41,853 nucleotides of DNA from Prevotella brunnea (GTDB lineage: Bacteria > Bacteroidota > Bacteroidia > Bacteroidales > Bacteroidaceae): the NCBI RefSeq assembly GCF_008016795.1, contig NZ_SDIK01000036.1, forward strand, positions 1-41,853, in the 5' to 3' direction. The notes beneath the pieces were generated by a model. The model searched no databases. It was not told the DNA's origin and was given only the letters and a program-made list of their open reading frames with translations. Shown here piece after piece: positions 15,682 to 26,399 of the stretch. Positions within the stretch are counted from its first letter, which is position 1. Each line of letters starts with the position of its first letter. Position numbers and translations under genes: made by a program.

Positions 15682-16658
15682 GACTTCCCCTTCAATAAAA
15701 TCATCAGCACATCCCTTCCCAACTTGTTGTTTGCCAATTTCCGGAAGATTTTATATTTCCGCGTATAGTCCTTATCAGGTAATGGGAACAGACCGAGCCT
15801 TGACAGTTTATCAATCGCCTCGTTTAAGCATTCCTTATCATGAGTAAGAACGATGATGTTATAAATATAATCCATTGTCAATTGTATCACCCTGCGCTGG
15901 AGAGCAAGCCTATCGCCACTTGTGAGCAATTCGGAATGAAGATAGAGTTCCCTGATTATCTTTTCTTGGTCTGCCAGTCGTTTTCTTATCCATGTTTCAT
16001 CTCTCCTATGCATGATGGAATCCGTTCGGATACGATAAAAATAAGCATTGGCATTCGTATCGAAAACCGTTTCGGCACGCAAGAACAGTTTGGGCGTGAA
16101 CTCCTCATCTTCATGGGTCAGGTTCTTCGTAAACCTCAAACTCAAAAGCAAAGACTTACGGAAAATATACCCACACACCGATGCTCTCAGATTGTTATGA
16201 CGCATGTACTCTGCGCCTGATACAGGATCGGAATACGAGAATGGAGATTTCTCATTGGCAGTACTTGTTGAGTTGAAAAGCACCATATCCGGACTATTGA
16301 AGCGGACAAGGTCGAGACAATTCTCATATTGGCTAATGACAAGGAAATCGTCAGCATCCACGAATTGTATAAACTCCCCTTTCGAAATATCAATGCCTTG
16401 ATTGCGAGCCATGCTTAATCCCTGAGAATTTTGACGAATGTAGAGAATATCGTTTCTTACATCTCTCAAAGCCTCCAATGGTGATTCATCCGAGCCGTCA
16501 TCCACGATAATAATCTCGCGTTCATCCCGAGTAAGGGTCAAACTTAAAATGCTTTGAAGACATTCTTGCAGCATCTCAAGTGGCTCATTGTGATAAGTGA
16601 TGATAAAACTTATTAATGGTTTTTTGATATTCTGTGTATAAACCGATTTAGTCTGCAT
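15678..16658 (-). CDS. family 2 glycosyltransferase
   Basis: The 326-residue GT-A protein shows ISFIITYHNEP at residues 16-26, EIIIVDDGSDES and the metal-binding FVDADDFL. The catalytic domain occupies roughly the first 220 residues and the C-terminal part is basic and helical. Acceptor and donor cannot be told from sequence. It overlaps the preceding glycosyltransferase gene by 46 bp with no internal ATG near the domain start, so the overlap is real. It belongs to the minus-strand polysaccharide operon. Confidence 0.9.
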   Translation of the reverse strand: MQTKSVYTQNIKKPLISFIITYHNEPLEMLQECLQSILSLTLTRDEREIIIVDDGSDESPLEALRDVRNDILYIRQNSQGLSMARNQGIDISKGEFIQFVDADDFLVISQYENCLDLVRFNSPDMVLFNSTSTANEKSPFSYSDPVSGAEYMRHNNLRASVCGYIFRKSLLLSLRFTKNLTHEDEEFTPKLFLRAETVFDTNANAYFYRIRTDSIMHRRDETWIRKRLADQEKIIRELYLHSELLTSGDRLALQRRVIQLTMDYIYNIIVLTHDKECLNEAIDKLSRLGLFPLPDKDYTRKYKIFRKLANNKLGRDVLMILLKGKS

Positions 16659-17503
16659 AAATTCTTTATTCCGATTAAATGAAGCAATTTTAATTTTAGG
16701 GTATCGTGATAGGGTAATATAGGGATAATGGGGGCTGAATTGGTGGCTTCAAACACATCAAGTTGAATGTTCAATATATGTGCATAGTAAGTCGCGTCAG
16801 TTTTGTTTCCATCCCGAAGATATTGCAGATGTGCCTGCAAAAGGTTATTCAGATCTCTTCCCTTGGCTGTTCCTGTGATACCGTTTGGATTGTAACAATA
16901 ATAATAGGTTCCAAGCGATGTTGTTGCCACTACTTTGCAACGCTTCAAAAGAAGCGGAAGGGTGAAAACATCTTCAAAGTTTTTGCCTATTGGAAATCTG
17001 ACTTCAGAAAATAGCTCTCTCTTGTATATTTTATTACAAGCATAAGTATGACAGTAAGCCTTGCTTTCGAGCCAATACACGTCCATGTCTCGATATTCCC
17101 TATCCTTTAGCATGAGGTAGGTAGAATGTGGTGAACCGTAACGTTCTTTCACCGAATATTCCAAGAAATCATATTCGGGATGTTTCTCTAAGACAAGCAT
17201 CAGACGTTCATACAAGTTCTCATCTATGAAATCATCCGAGTCGATAAACGTAACATATTCTCCCTTCGCAAGCTCCAGCCCCACATTCCTCGCAGCCGAC
17301 AGACCTTGATTGGATTGACTGATAAGAGAAAACCTATCGTCTGATTTCATGAATTGTTTGGCTATCTCTCTCGAATTATCTTTTGACCCATCATCTATCA
17401 ATATCACTTCATAGTTTTGAAATGATTGCCTTAAAACGCTTTCCAAACATCTTTCCAGCGTTTCTTCAACATTGAATATGGGTATAATAATACTTAGTCT
17501 CAT
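16613..17503 (-). CDS. family 2 glycosyltransferase
   Basis: The 296-residue GT-A protein begins MRLSIIIPIFNVEETLERCL, the classic start of this family, followed by VILIDDGSKDNS and TFIDSDDFI with the DxD-type metal site. I chose the ATG at 17503 over the in-frame upstream start at 17536 because the strand-1 motif then begins at residue 2 and the promoter box (17519-17526) lies between the two. It is the first gene of the operon 17503-14269, with a leader of only about 10 nt. Confidence 0.9.
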   Translation of the reverse strand: MRLSIIIPIFNVEETLERCLESVLRQSFQNYEVILIDDGSKDNSREIAKQFMKSDDRFSLISQSNQGLSAARNVGLELAKGEYVTFIDSDDFIDENLYERLMLVLEKHPEYDFLEYSVKERYGSPHSTYLMLKDREYRDMDVYWLESKAYCHTYACNKIYKRELFSEVRFPIGKNFEDVFTLPLLLKRCKVVATTSLGTYYYCYNPNGITGTAKGRDLNNLLQAHLQYLRDGNKTDATYYAHILNIQLDVFEATNSAPIIPILPYHDTLKLKLLHLIGIKNLCRLNRFIHRISKNH

Positions 17504-17518
17504 GAAATATCTCAGATG

Positions 17519-17526
17519 CAAAAATA
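17519..17526 (-). promoter_or_regulatory. -7 promoter box of the glycosyltransferase operon
   Basis: The minus strand reads TATTTTTG, 15 bp before the start codon at 17503, so transcription would begin very close to the ATG. No clear box was seen for the divergent flippase within the 54-bp gap. Confidence 0.5.
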
Positions 17527-17557
17527 ATAAAAACATTTTACTTACGTTAGATTAAAA

Positions 17558-19054
17558 ATGAAAAAAACGGAAAGCTACAATCACATTCTTCGTTACACCG
17601 GGCTCTTCGGAGGTGTTCAGGGTTTGAACATTCTCGTAGGAATAGTACGTAACAAGTTAGTAGCCATGATATTGGGACCCAATGGAGTTGGTTTGATATC
17701 GCTTTTTAACTCCACCATAAAATTGGTAAGCGATTCTACCAACTTCGGAATATCCATCAGCGCAATCAAAAACATTTCCGAAGACTTGGATTCGGGCAAC
17801 AAGGAATTGCTCGAAGAGCACATCAAACTGGTACGCAGCTTGAGTTTTGCAGCCGGAATTATGGGAATGATAATTTGCGTTTTGCTCAGTCCTTTTCTAA
17901 GCAAGTTTACTTTTTCTTGGGACGGTCATACCTTCCATTTCATATTGCTTTCACCCATCGTGGCTCTATTGGCAATCACCGGAGGAGAGTTAGCCATATT
18001 AAAAGGCTTGAGAGAACTAAAATCATTGGCAGTGATTTCCGTTTATAACGTTCTTGGCGCGCTAACCACCACAGTTCCTCTATATTATTTTTTTCACGAG
18101 GTCGCCATTGTTCCTTCATTGGTATTGATTGCTTTCATACAGTTGGTTCTAACCATAGGCTATTCCTACCGACTCTATCCCTTAAAGTTACATCTTAAAT
18201 GGGGATTTATGCGCAAAGGATTTAACATTATCCGGTTAGGACTGGCATTCGTGCTTGCAGGCATCTTCGGATCCGGAGCAGATTTCTTAATTCGCAGTTA
18301 TATTAATAATGTAGCGAACATTGAAACTGTAGGATTATACAATGCCGGCTACATGATGTCAATGACGTATGTGGGATTAATATTTGCTTCTTTGGAAACA
18401 GATTTTTTCCCCAGACTATCTGGTGCGGTAAAGCACACTTTCACTTTTAACAGGATAGTCAGCAGACAAATTGAAGTAACCTTGTTGCTCATCTCGCCAC
18501 TCTTGGTAGTTTTCTCGCTCTGCCTACCCATACTAATACCACTGTTATATTCGGGCAAGTTCATTCCGACATTGGGAATGGCTCAAGCCATCGTAATTGC
18601 TATGTACTTTCGCGCTCTGAAACTTCCCATCCAATACATACCACTGGCAAAAGGCGACTCTATATCTTATCTTCTCTTGGAAACCATATACGATGTTTTG
18701 ATTGTCGCTTTGGTCATCTTATTCTTCAATCATTATGGATTAGCGGGAACCGGTTGGGGAATTACCGCTGCCGGCATTGTCGATTTCATTATTGTACTCA
18801 TCTATGCCCGAATAAAATACAAATACAAGCCCGGCAATAACATTCTATTGTATTCGATGGTGCAAATCCCTATCGGCATCTTGGTGTTTTTCTGCACCAA
18901 ACTGCAAAATGTCATTTTATATTGGGGGGTGGGAATTATGTTAGCACTCATAAGTGGAGCGACAACGATAAGCATCTTGAAAACCAAGACAAGTTTATGG
19001 AATTCTTTAACAACAAGAATAAAATCCTATATGAAACATTATGGTGAAAATTAG
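17558..19054 (+). CDS. Wzx-like polysaccharide/O-antigen flippase
   Basis: The 498-residue protein has 12 or more hydrophobic segments spread over its whole length and the early NKLVAMILGPNGVGLISLFN segment typical of oligosaccharide flippases of the MATE/MOP superfamily. It would move a lipid-linked repeat unit across the inner membrane. Neighbours fit this: three glycosyltransferases diverge upstream and a fourth overlaps its 3' end. No polymerase (Wzy) or chain-length gene is visible, so this is either part of a larger scattered set or exports a non-polymerised glycan. Confidence 0.85.
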   Translation: MKKTESYNHILRYTGLFGGVQGLNILVGIVRNKLVAMILGPNGVGLISLFNSTIKLVSDSTNFGISISAIKNISEDLDSGNKELLEEHIKLVRSLSFAAGIMGMIICVLLSPFLSKFTFSWDGHTFHFILLSPIVALLAITGGELAILKGLRELKSLAVISVYNVLGALTTTVPLYYFFHEVAIVPSLVLIAFIQLVLTIGYSYRLYPLKLHLKWGFMRKGFNIIRLGLAFVLAGIFGSGADFLIRSYINNVANIETVGLYNAGYMMSMTYVGLIFASLETDFFPRLSGAVKHTFTFNRIVSRQIEVTLLLISPLLVVFSLCLPILIPLLYSGKFIPTLGMAQAIVIAMYFRALKLPIQYIPLAKGDSISYLLLETIYDVLIVALVILFFNHYGLAGTGWGITAAGIVDFIIVLIYARIKYKYKPGNNILLYSMVQIPIGILVFFCTKLQNVILYWGVGIMLALISGATTISILKTKTSLWNSLTTRIKSYMKHYGEN

Positions 19055-20030
19055 TGTACTCATAGCAGTTTATAATACCGGGAAATACTTAAGCACATGC
19101 CTTAACTCTTTGCTTGGGCAAACATTAAAACAGATTGAAATCATCTGCATAGATGACGCATCTACAGATGATTCCGTTCGAATATTAAAAGATTATGCGG
19201 AAAAAGACGAACGCATCAAACTAATTTGCCTATCCGAAAATCAAGGAATAGCTCACGCACGAAACGAAGGTTTGAAAAGGGCAAATGGTGAAATCATCTG
19301 TTTCGTGGATAGTGACGACTGGTTAGCAGAGAATGCGCTGGAAAAGATTTGGCGGATATATGAAAAACATCCCTCCACCGATTCTGTTCTCTTCAATGCA
19401 ATCTACTACTACAACGAAGAACGGCAAGAACAATTCCCTATGGAAACATTCGAGGTGATGAGCGGATATGACGCTTTCGTGGCAAGCCTAACATGGGAAA
19501 TTCATGGTATTTATGCCGTGCGCAGGGAGATACATCTAAAATATCCATACGACGAAACGTGTAGAACATACAGCGACGAGAATATAACAAGGCTACATTA
19601 TTTGGCATCTCGAGAAGTAAGATTATCCGATGGGAAATACTATTATCGACAGCATGCTTCATCGGTAACACATTGTATAAATGGAAAGAGATTCGACTAC
19701 CTGAGAGCAAATGAAAGCATGAAACGACAACTTTTACAATTAAATGTTTCAGAAGACATTATCAACCTATACGAAAACGTTAGATGGAGAATTTTGATTG
19801 GAACCTACATGTTCTATTTTGTGCATCGAAACGAACTGCCAAAGCAATCTGCTGCCGAAGGACTAAAACTCATTCACAAAACATGGCACAACATTGAGCA
19901 AAAACGATTAGATAAACGGCTCACTCGAAAATTCGGTTATATGCCTTTAAGACTTTCATGGTGGGTTTTCAGATTGCAGGAAGAAATATATTTCACGTTA
20001 AGAGGATGGATGGGAAAAAACACACACTAA
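19041..20030 (+). CDS. family 2 glycosyltransferase
   Basis: The 329-residue GT-A protein begins KISVLIAVYNTGKYLSTCL, continues with EIICIDDASTDDS and CFVDSDDWL (metal site), then a variable C-terminal half. It overlaps the flippase gene by 14 bp and is presumably translationally coupled to it, which supports a role in building the glycan that the flippase moves. Donor sugar unknown. Confidence 0.9.
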   Translation: MVKISVLIAVYNTGKYLSTCLNSLLGQTLKQIEIICIDDASTDDSVRILKDYAEKDERIKLICLSENQGIAHARNEGLKRANGEIICFVDSDDWLAENALEKIWRIYEKHPSTDSVLFNAIYYYNEERQEQFPMETFEVMSGYDAFVASLTWEIHGIYAVRREIHLKYPYDETCRTYSDENITRLHYLASREVRLSDGKYYYRQHASSVTHCINGKRFDYLRANESMKRQLLQLNVSEDIINLYENVRWRILIGTYMFYFVHRNELPKQSAAEGLKLIHKTWHNIEQKRLDKRLTRKFGYMPLRLSWWVFRLQEEIYFTLRGWMGKNTH

Positions 20031-20104
20031 TGTTCATATTTCGCCAAAATGCAGATTAATCCAAATTGGTCATTAAGAAATAAATACAATAAGTTTTTCA
20101 TACG

Positions 20105-20215
20105 ACAGACATCGCTTTGCGAAAGCTAAGCTTTTGAACAACGAAAGCTAAGCTTTTGAAATGCAAAACATAAGCTTTTAAAATATAGCAGATAAGAACC
20201 TGATTATCAAGGCTT
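20105..20215 (-). repeat. dispersed intergenic repeat, copy 3 (partial)
   Basis: Three AAGCTAAGCTTTTG or ATAAGCTTTT modules in tandem are followed by CTGATTATCAAGG. Read on the minus strand the order (TTGATAATCAGG, then AAGCTT modules) is that of copies 2 and 5, but the GGACATTATTGAAC block is missing. Confidence 0.6.
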
Positions 20216-20339
20216 TTCATAACTAAAAATTTTCACTCCATCGACTGGTCTATCAGCCCGATTGTTTGACCCTTACCGCGCTCACATCTTTATCCATTCT
20301 AAACACTGAAAGGGCAAGAAATATGCACTTGTTCAACTT

Positions 20340-20383
20340 AGTCATTAGAAACCGATGAAAACAAATGACTAAATCTCTAATGA
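20340..20383. repeat. inverted repeat
   Basis: TCATTAGA (20342-20349) is complementary to TCTAATGA (20376-20383), and AGTCATT (20340-20346) to AATGACT (20364-20370). Its sequence resembles the inverted repeat at 504-544. Confidence 0.45.
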
Positions 20384-20520
20384 GCAATTTGGGTTCAATA
20401 ATGATAACATTGTCACGGAAGGATTATCTGCAAAATACGACAGGACGCATTGCAACAAGTAAACCAATTCTGAGATTTCTGAAGAAGGATCAACGTTGTT
20501 GAAAATAATTTAAGTTTATT

Positions 20521-20552
20521 TTTGGGATATAAATAATTATTTATTACCTTTG
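20521..20552 (+). promoter_or_regulatory. pfkA promoter
   Basis: TTTG (20521-20524) is followed after 20 bp by TACCTTTG (20545-20552), a full Bacteroidetes promoter match. No second such match was seen between pfkA and atpD. Confidence 0.65.
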
Positions 20553-20590
20553 CACCAAATTAAAAGACTAGGAAAAAGACAACATATCTT

Positions 20591-21568
20591 ATGGCCAGAA
20601 TTAAAACTATCGGTATTCTAACATCGGGTGGCGACGCTCCCGGTATGAATGCTGCCATTAGGGCAGTAACACGAGCCGGAATTTTCAATGGTTTTACTAT
20701 TAAGGCTATCTACAGAGGTTTTGACGGTTTAATTTCCGGACACGTAAAGCCCTTTACAACAGAAAACGTAAGTGGCATTATTGGGCAGGGAGGCACAATA
20801 CTGAAGACCGCAAGGTCTAAAGCTTTCATGACAGAAGAAGGACGCCAAAAAGCCTATGACAACCTTATTAAAGAAGGTATAGACGCGCTAATTGTAATAG
20901 GAGGAAATGGTTCCCTTACCGGAGCAATGACTTTCGCTAAAGAATACGATTTCTGCTGCATTGGTTTACCGGGTACTATCGACAACGACCTGTATGGCAC
21001 TGATAATACCATCGGATACGATACAACATTGAACACCATCATGGAATGTGTGGATAGAATTCGAGACACCGCGCAAAGCCATGAACGCATATTTTTCATT
21101 GAAGTCATGGGACGCGATGCCGGATTTTTGGCTCAGAATTCTGCTATCGCAAGTGGAGCTGAAGCCGCTATCATTCCCGAAGATTCCACGGACGTTGACC
21201 AATTGTCCCGATTCATGGAAAGGGGCATCCGGAAATCTAAGAAAAGTTGCATTGTCATTGTTTCTGAAAGTCCGAAATGTGGTGCAATGTATTACTCTGA
21301 ACGCGTAAAAAACGAGTTTCCTAATTTCGATGTTCGTGTTACTATCTTAGGGCACTTACAGCGTGGAGGACGCCCCTCGGCACGCGACAGAATCATTGCA
21401 AGTCGCATGGGGGTTGGAGCAGTGGAAGCACTCATTCAAGGTCAAAGAAACATAATGGTGGGAGTACGGAACAATGAAGTGGTTTACGTTCCTTTATCCG
21501 AAGCCATTCGCTCCGATAAACCTTTTGACATGAAGCTGATTAAGGTGTTAGACGAGTTAAGTATATAA
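20591..21568 (+). CDS. pfkA: 6-phosphofructokinase
   Basis: The 325-residue enzyme phosphorylates fructose 6-phosphate in glycolysis. Motifs: GGDAPGMN at 13-20, the catalytic GTIDND with Asp131, MGRDAGF and ILGHLQRGG for the sugar-phosphate site. Length matches bacterial PfkA. One oddity: the ATP-site motif normally written GGDGS reads GGNGS here (Asn106, codon AAT), replacing the Asp that helps bind Mg-ATP in the E. coli enzyme. A change of phosphate donor or of activity is possible. The atp operon follows after 42 bp with no promoter seen between. Confidence 0.92.
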   Translation: MARIKTIGILTSGGDAPGMNAAIRAVTRAGIFNGFTIKAIYRGFDGLISGHVKPFTTENVSGIIGQGGTILKTARSKAFMTEEGRQKAYDNLIKEGIDALIVIGGNGSLTGAMTFAKEYDFCCIGLPGTIDNDLYGTDNTIGYDTTLNTIMECVDRIRDTAQSHERIFFIEVMGRDAGFLAQNSAIASGAEAAIIPEDSTDVDQLSRFMERGIRKSKKSCIVIVSESPKCGAMYYSERVKNEFPNFDVRVTILGHLQRGGRPSARDRIIASRMGVGAVEALIQGQRNIMVGVRNNEVVYVPLSEAIRSDKPFDMKLIKVLDELSI

Positions 21569-21598
21569 TCTTACAATTTGATATTAGAAAAATAATAA

Positions 21599-23137
<1,539 letters not shown>

Positions 23138-23161
23138 TAGGTAACAATAAAATAATTGCTA

Positions 23162-23401
23162 ATGTTATTTCTTAAAATCATATCACCTGAAAGAAATGTC
23201 TTCCAAGGAGAAGTTGAGAGCGTGCTCGTTCCGGGAGAAGTGGGAGAATTTGAAATTCTCAAGAACCATGCTCCCATAATTTCCACATTGGTAGAAGGAC
23301 GTGTCGTCTATTCTGTAGAATCGAAAAAGAAGACATTACATATTCTCGGGGGATTTGTGGAAGTTAAGAAAAACGAGGTTTATCTTTGTGTGGAAATGTA
23401 A
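23162..23401 (+). CDS. atpC: F-type ATP synthase epsilon subunit (short form)
   Basis: This 79-residue subunit consists only of the N-terminal beta-sandwich domain (LKIISPERNVFQGEVESVLV, HAPIISTL). The C-terminal two-helix domain that inhibits ATP hydrolysis in E. coli is absent, as is usual in Bacteroidales. I start at the ATG at 23162; an upstream in-frame TTG at 23156 is less likely. It follows atpD by 24 bp. Confidence 0.92.
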   Translation: MLFLKIISPERNVFQGEVESVLVPGEVGEFEILKNHAPIISTLVEGRVVYSVESKKKTLHILGGFVEVKKNEVYLCVEM

Positions 23402-23419
23402 TCTCCACTAAAACCGAGC

Positions 23420-23845
23420 ATGGCATTGGAAACAACAACCGTAGAGAAAATAGCACGCAATTACAATAAGGTAAGTCTTTGGATCATAGTGGGAATATCC
23501 TTGACAGGACTTCTCATCTCGCAAGGATTAATGCTCGCAAATACGTCCGCACCTATCATTGTCAGCGCGTTGTTCTCATTGGTTTCATGCGTGGCATATG
23601 GAAAGACTTGGAAATATTTTGCAACTAATCACCCTCGGGTATTGGGTAAGTTCTATATGGCAAGCTCAATGCTAAGGATGATATTAGCGGCAATAGTCGT
23701 ACTCATTGGAGCCGTCATCTATCTGCCAAATCGTGAGAAAGTACTTACTTTTGTGGCGATATTTGTCATATACTATTTGTTGCTTATGATATTTGACTGC
23801 ATTTATTTTATCAAAGTAGAAAAGAAAAATATAACGATTGAATAA
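23420..23845 (+). CDS. membrane protein in the atpI position of the ATP synthase operon
   Basis: The 141-residue protein has four hydrophobic segments (about 19-38, 44-60, 78-100 and 110-130) and no soluble domain. Position between atpC and atpB, directly before the a subunit gene (6 bp), fits an AtpI-like accessory protein that helps assemble the c ring or membrane sector. Sequence similarity to E. coli AtpI is not obvious by eye, so the assignment rests on context and topology. Confidence 0.72.
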   Translation: MALETTTVEKIARNYNKVSLWIIVGISLTGLLISQGLMLANTSAPIIVSALFSLVSCVAYGKTWKYFATNHPRVLGKFYMASSMLRMILAAIVVLIGAVIYLPNREKVLTFVAIFVIYYLLLMIFDCIYFIKVEKKNITIE

Positions 23846-23851
23846 GTAGAT

Positions 23852-24967
23852 ATGAAGCATATAAAACAAGTGCTGATCGCAATCCTACTGCTTACGGCAT
23901 TTCTCCCTGTTCAGGGAAGAGATATGTCAAAGAAAGCCACAGTTGATGTAAAAGAAATCTTGTGGGGACATATCAAGGATTCCTATGAATGGCACATTAC
24001 GGACTTAGGTACCGAGGACAATCTTACTCCCATCATTATCCATCTTCCTATTATTGTTCATACTACTACCGGGTGGCACGTGTTTAGCAGCTCGGAATTT
24101 TCAGAAGAACGCGATAAGAATGGTGATCGTCCAGGTCCTCATAACTTGGTAATAAAAAATGGAGAGGACGCAACCAACCCGAACCTAATTGTCGAAAAGG
24201 TTAATGGTAAAGAGCTACGACCAATCGATATTTCAATAACAAAAACAGTATGCACATTGTTCATTGATGCCATTGTACTATTGTTGGTAATTCTCATTCC
24301 TGCAAGATGGTGTAAGAAACACAAGCCACAAGACAAAGCACCGAAAGGTTTTACCGGATTGATGCACATGTTTATCATGAGTGTTTACGATGAGGTGTTA
24401 AAACCTACTTTGGGTGAAGAAGCACCAAAATACGCTCCATGGCTTCTGACTTGTTTCTTCTTCATCTTTTGCGCAAATTTAATGGGATTAGTACCGTTTC
24501 CACCAGGAGGAGGCAACTTGACAGGTAATATAACTTGTACCTTCTTCCTCGGTGTTAGCACATTCTTGATTGTTAATTTCACAGGTTCGAAAGAGTATTG
24601 GAAAGAGATTTTATGGCCGGACGTTCCATTATGGATGAAATTTCCAATTCCCTTGATGCCATTTATCGAACTGTTCGGTATATTCACAAAGCCATTGGCA
24701 CTGATAATCCGATTGTTTGCAAACATGTTCGCGGGACATGCCATCGCTTTGTCATTCTGCGCAATTATGTTTATCATGTTTTCATTTGCAGACAACGCTA
24801 TCGTTAATTATGCAGCAGGATCGGGTATGTCAGTTATCGCAATATCTTTAAGCGTATTCATGATGTTGCTTGAAATACTTGTGAGCTACATCCAAGCATT
24901 AGTGTTCACGATGCTAAGTGCCGTATTTATTTCCCAAGCTCATGTAAAGAAAGAAAAAACAGAATAA
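23852..24967 (+). CDS. atpB: F-type ATP synthase subunit a
   Basis: The 371-residue Fo stator subunit carries the proton half-channels. The essential Arg is Arg287 in LALIIRLFANMFAGH. Compared with the usual 240-270 residues it has an N-terminal extension with a signal-like segment (HIKQVLIAILLLTAFLPVQG) and about 100 periplasmic residues, as seen in other Bacteroidetes. The C-terminal helix ends with SYIQALVFTMLSAVFI. It begins 6 bp after the AtpI-like gene. Confidence 0.96.
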   Translation: MKHIKQVLIAILLLTAFLPVQGRDMSKKATVDVKEILWGHIKDSYEWHITDLGTEDNLTPIIIHLPIIVHTTTGWHVFSSSEFSEERDKNGDRPGPHNLVIKNGEDATNPNLIVEKVNGKELRPIDISITKTVCTLFIDAIVLLLVILIPARWCKKHKPQDKAPKGFTGLMHMFIMSVYDEVLKPTLGEEAPKYAPWLLTCFFFIFCANLMGLVPFPPGGGNLTGNITCTFFLGVSTFLIVNFTGSKEYWKEILWPDVPLWMKFPIPLMPFIELFGIFTKPLALIIRLFANMFAGHAIALSFCAIMFIMFSFADNAIVNYAAGSGMSVIAISLSVFMMLLEILVSYIQALVFTMLSAVFISQAHVKKEKTE

Positions 24968-25004
24968 GAAACAACATTCATTTTTGAAATAAAATTAATA
25001 ATAA

Positions 25005-25265
<261 letters not shown>

Positions 25266-25270
25266 TCCAA

Positions 25271-25298
25271 GGGAAGTGCGTAACGCACTACAAATCCC
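25271..25298 (+). promoter_or_regulatory. hairpin after atpE
   Basis: GTGCG (25276-25280) and CGCAC (25284-25288) form a 5-bp GC stem with a TAA loop. GGGA (25271-25274) and TCCC (25295-25298) can extend it. There is no U tract, so it is not a terminator. It may act as a 3' stabiliser that raises c-subunit yield. Confidence 0.4.
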
Positions 25299-25333
25299 AG
25301 ATTTAATTATTAAGAAAGAACAATAACCAGCGT

Positions 25334-25843
25334 ATGGATTTATTAATTCCCAATAGTGGACTACTTTTCTGGATGACTCTCGTCTTCCTTATCGTAGCAT
25401 TTATCGTTATAAAGTACGGATTTCCCGCTATTATAAATATGGTAAATGAGCGTAAGGCTTATATTGATGAGAGCCTTCTGAAAGCAAAAGAAGCTAATGA
25501 AAAGTTGACCAATATAAAAAAAGAAGGTGAATCCGTCATGCAACAAGCGCGTGAACAGCAATCAGCCCTCATAAAAGAAGCTACTGCCACGCGAGATGCC
25601 ATTGTAGAATCGGCAAAAGAAAAAGCCCATAAAGAAGGCGTACGCATCATAACTGAAGCCAAAACTGAAATCGAGGCTGATAAACAGAATGCATTACGAG
25701 ATATTCGTGAAAAAGTTGCCGAGCTAAGCGTAAAGGTTGCAGAGAACATCTTGCGCGAAGAACTTTCTACAAATGACAAGCAGATGGAGTTGATTGATCG
25801 TTTGCTGGATAATGTTTCTCCTGTGAGCAATATTAGTAAATAA
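25334..25843 (+). CDS. atpF: F-type ATP synthase subunit b
   Basis: The 169-residue stator subunit has one N-terminal membrane helix (LLFWMTLVFLIVAFIVIKYGF, one residue over a 20-residue core) and then a long charged coiled coil, ending with the delta-binding region. The gene is followed by atpH after 8 bp. There is a single b gene, so a homodimeric stalk is expected. Confidence 0.95.
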   Translation: MDLLIPNSGLLFWMTLVFLIVAFIVIKYGFPAIINMVNERKAYIDESLLKAKEANEKLTNIKKEGESVMQQAREQQSALIKEATATRDAIVESAKEKAHKEGVRIITEAKTEIEADKQNALRDIREKVAELSVKVAENILREELSTNDKQMELIDRLLDNVSPVSNISK

Positions 25844-25851
25844 ACAGAAAT

Positions 25852-26388
25852 ATGGATATAGGTGTAATATCGGTTCGTTATGCTCGTGCATTATTAAAAG
25901 GAGCACAGCAGCAAAAGCAGGAAGACTATCTCTATCAAGAAATGCAAACCCTCCTTAAAAGTTATTCTCAGGTTTCACAGTTGCGTTCTACGATAGAAAA
26001 TCCGATGCTTCCAAAGAACAAAAAACAAGAGCTTATAAGGCAAGCTTGTGGAAATGACAATTCAGAGCTACTGAAGTCGTTCATTTCACTTGTTCTGAAA
26101 GAGGGGCGGGAAGATCTCCTGATATTTATAGCGAACTCTTATATCTCACTATATAGAAAACAGAAGAATATTATTCAAGGAAAACTTACAACAGCTGTTC
26201 CGGTGACTCCGGCTATCGAGGAAAAAATGAAAAGTTTGGTGCATGCCAATACAGCAGGTACCGTAGAATTTAAAGTTAAAGTTGATCCGGATGTAATAGG
26301 AGGCTTTATCCTCGAATACGATACATACAGAATGGATGCCAGTGTGAAGACTAAACTTAATTCAGTACTCGCACAGTTAAAGAAATAA
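25852..26388 (+). CDS. atpH: F-type ATP synthase delta subunit
   Basis: The 178-residue protein links F1 to the b stalk. The N-terminal helical domain begins [17 protein letters not shown], and the C-terminal domain has the family segment [17 protein letters not shown] and [20 protein letters not shown]. Length is normal. It lies 8 bp after atpF and 11 bp before atpA. Confidence 0.94.
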   Translation: MDIGVISVRYARALLKGAQQQKQEDYLYQEMQTLLKSYSQVSQLRSTIENPMLPKNKKQELIRQACGNDNSELLKSFISLVLKEGREDLLIFIANSYISLYRKQKNIIQGKLTTAVPVTPAIEEKMKSLVHANTAGTVEFKVKVDPDVIGGFILEYDTYRMDASVKTKLNSVLAQLKK

Positions 26389-26399
26389 ACAAAAATCAC

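Larger units (their letters stand above)
20031..20590. other. 560-bp gene-free stretch with repeat and inverted repeat
   Basis: No coding sequence is supported. It contains repeat copy 3 (20105-20215), the TCATTAGA/TCTAATGA inverted repeat (20342-20383) and the pfkA promoter at the end. The rest shows nothing recognisable. Confidence 0.6.

Noticed and set aside
25276..25288. Stem after atpE as a terminator
   Set aside because: There is no T tract and the operon continues directly with atpF.
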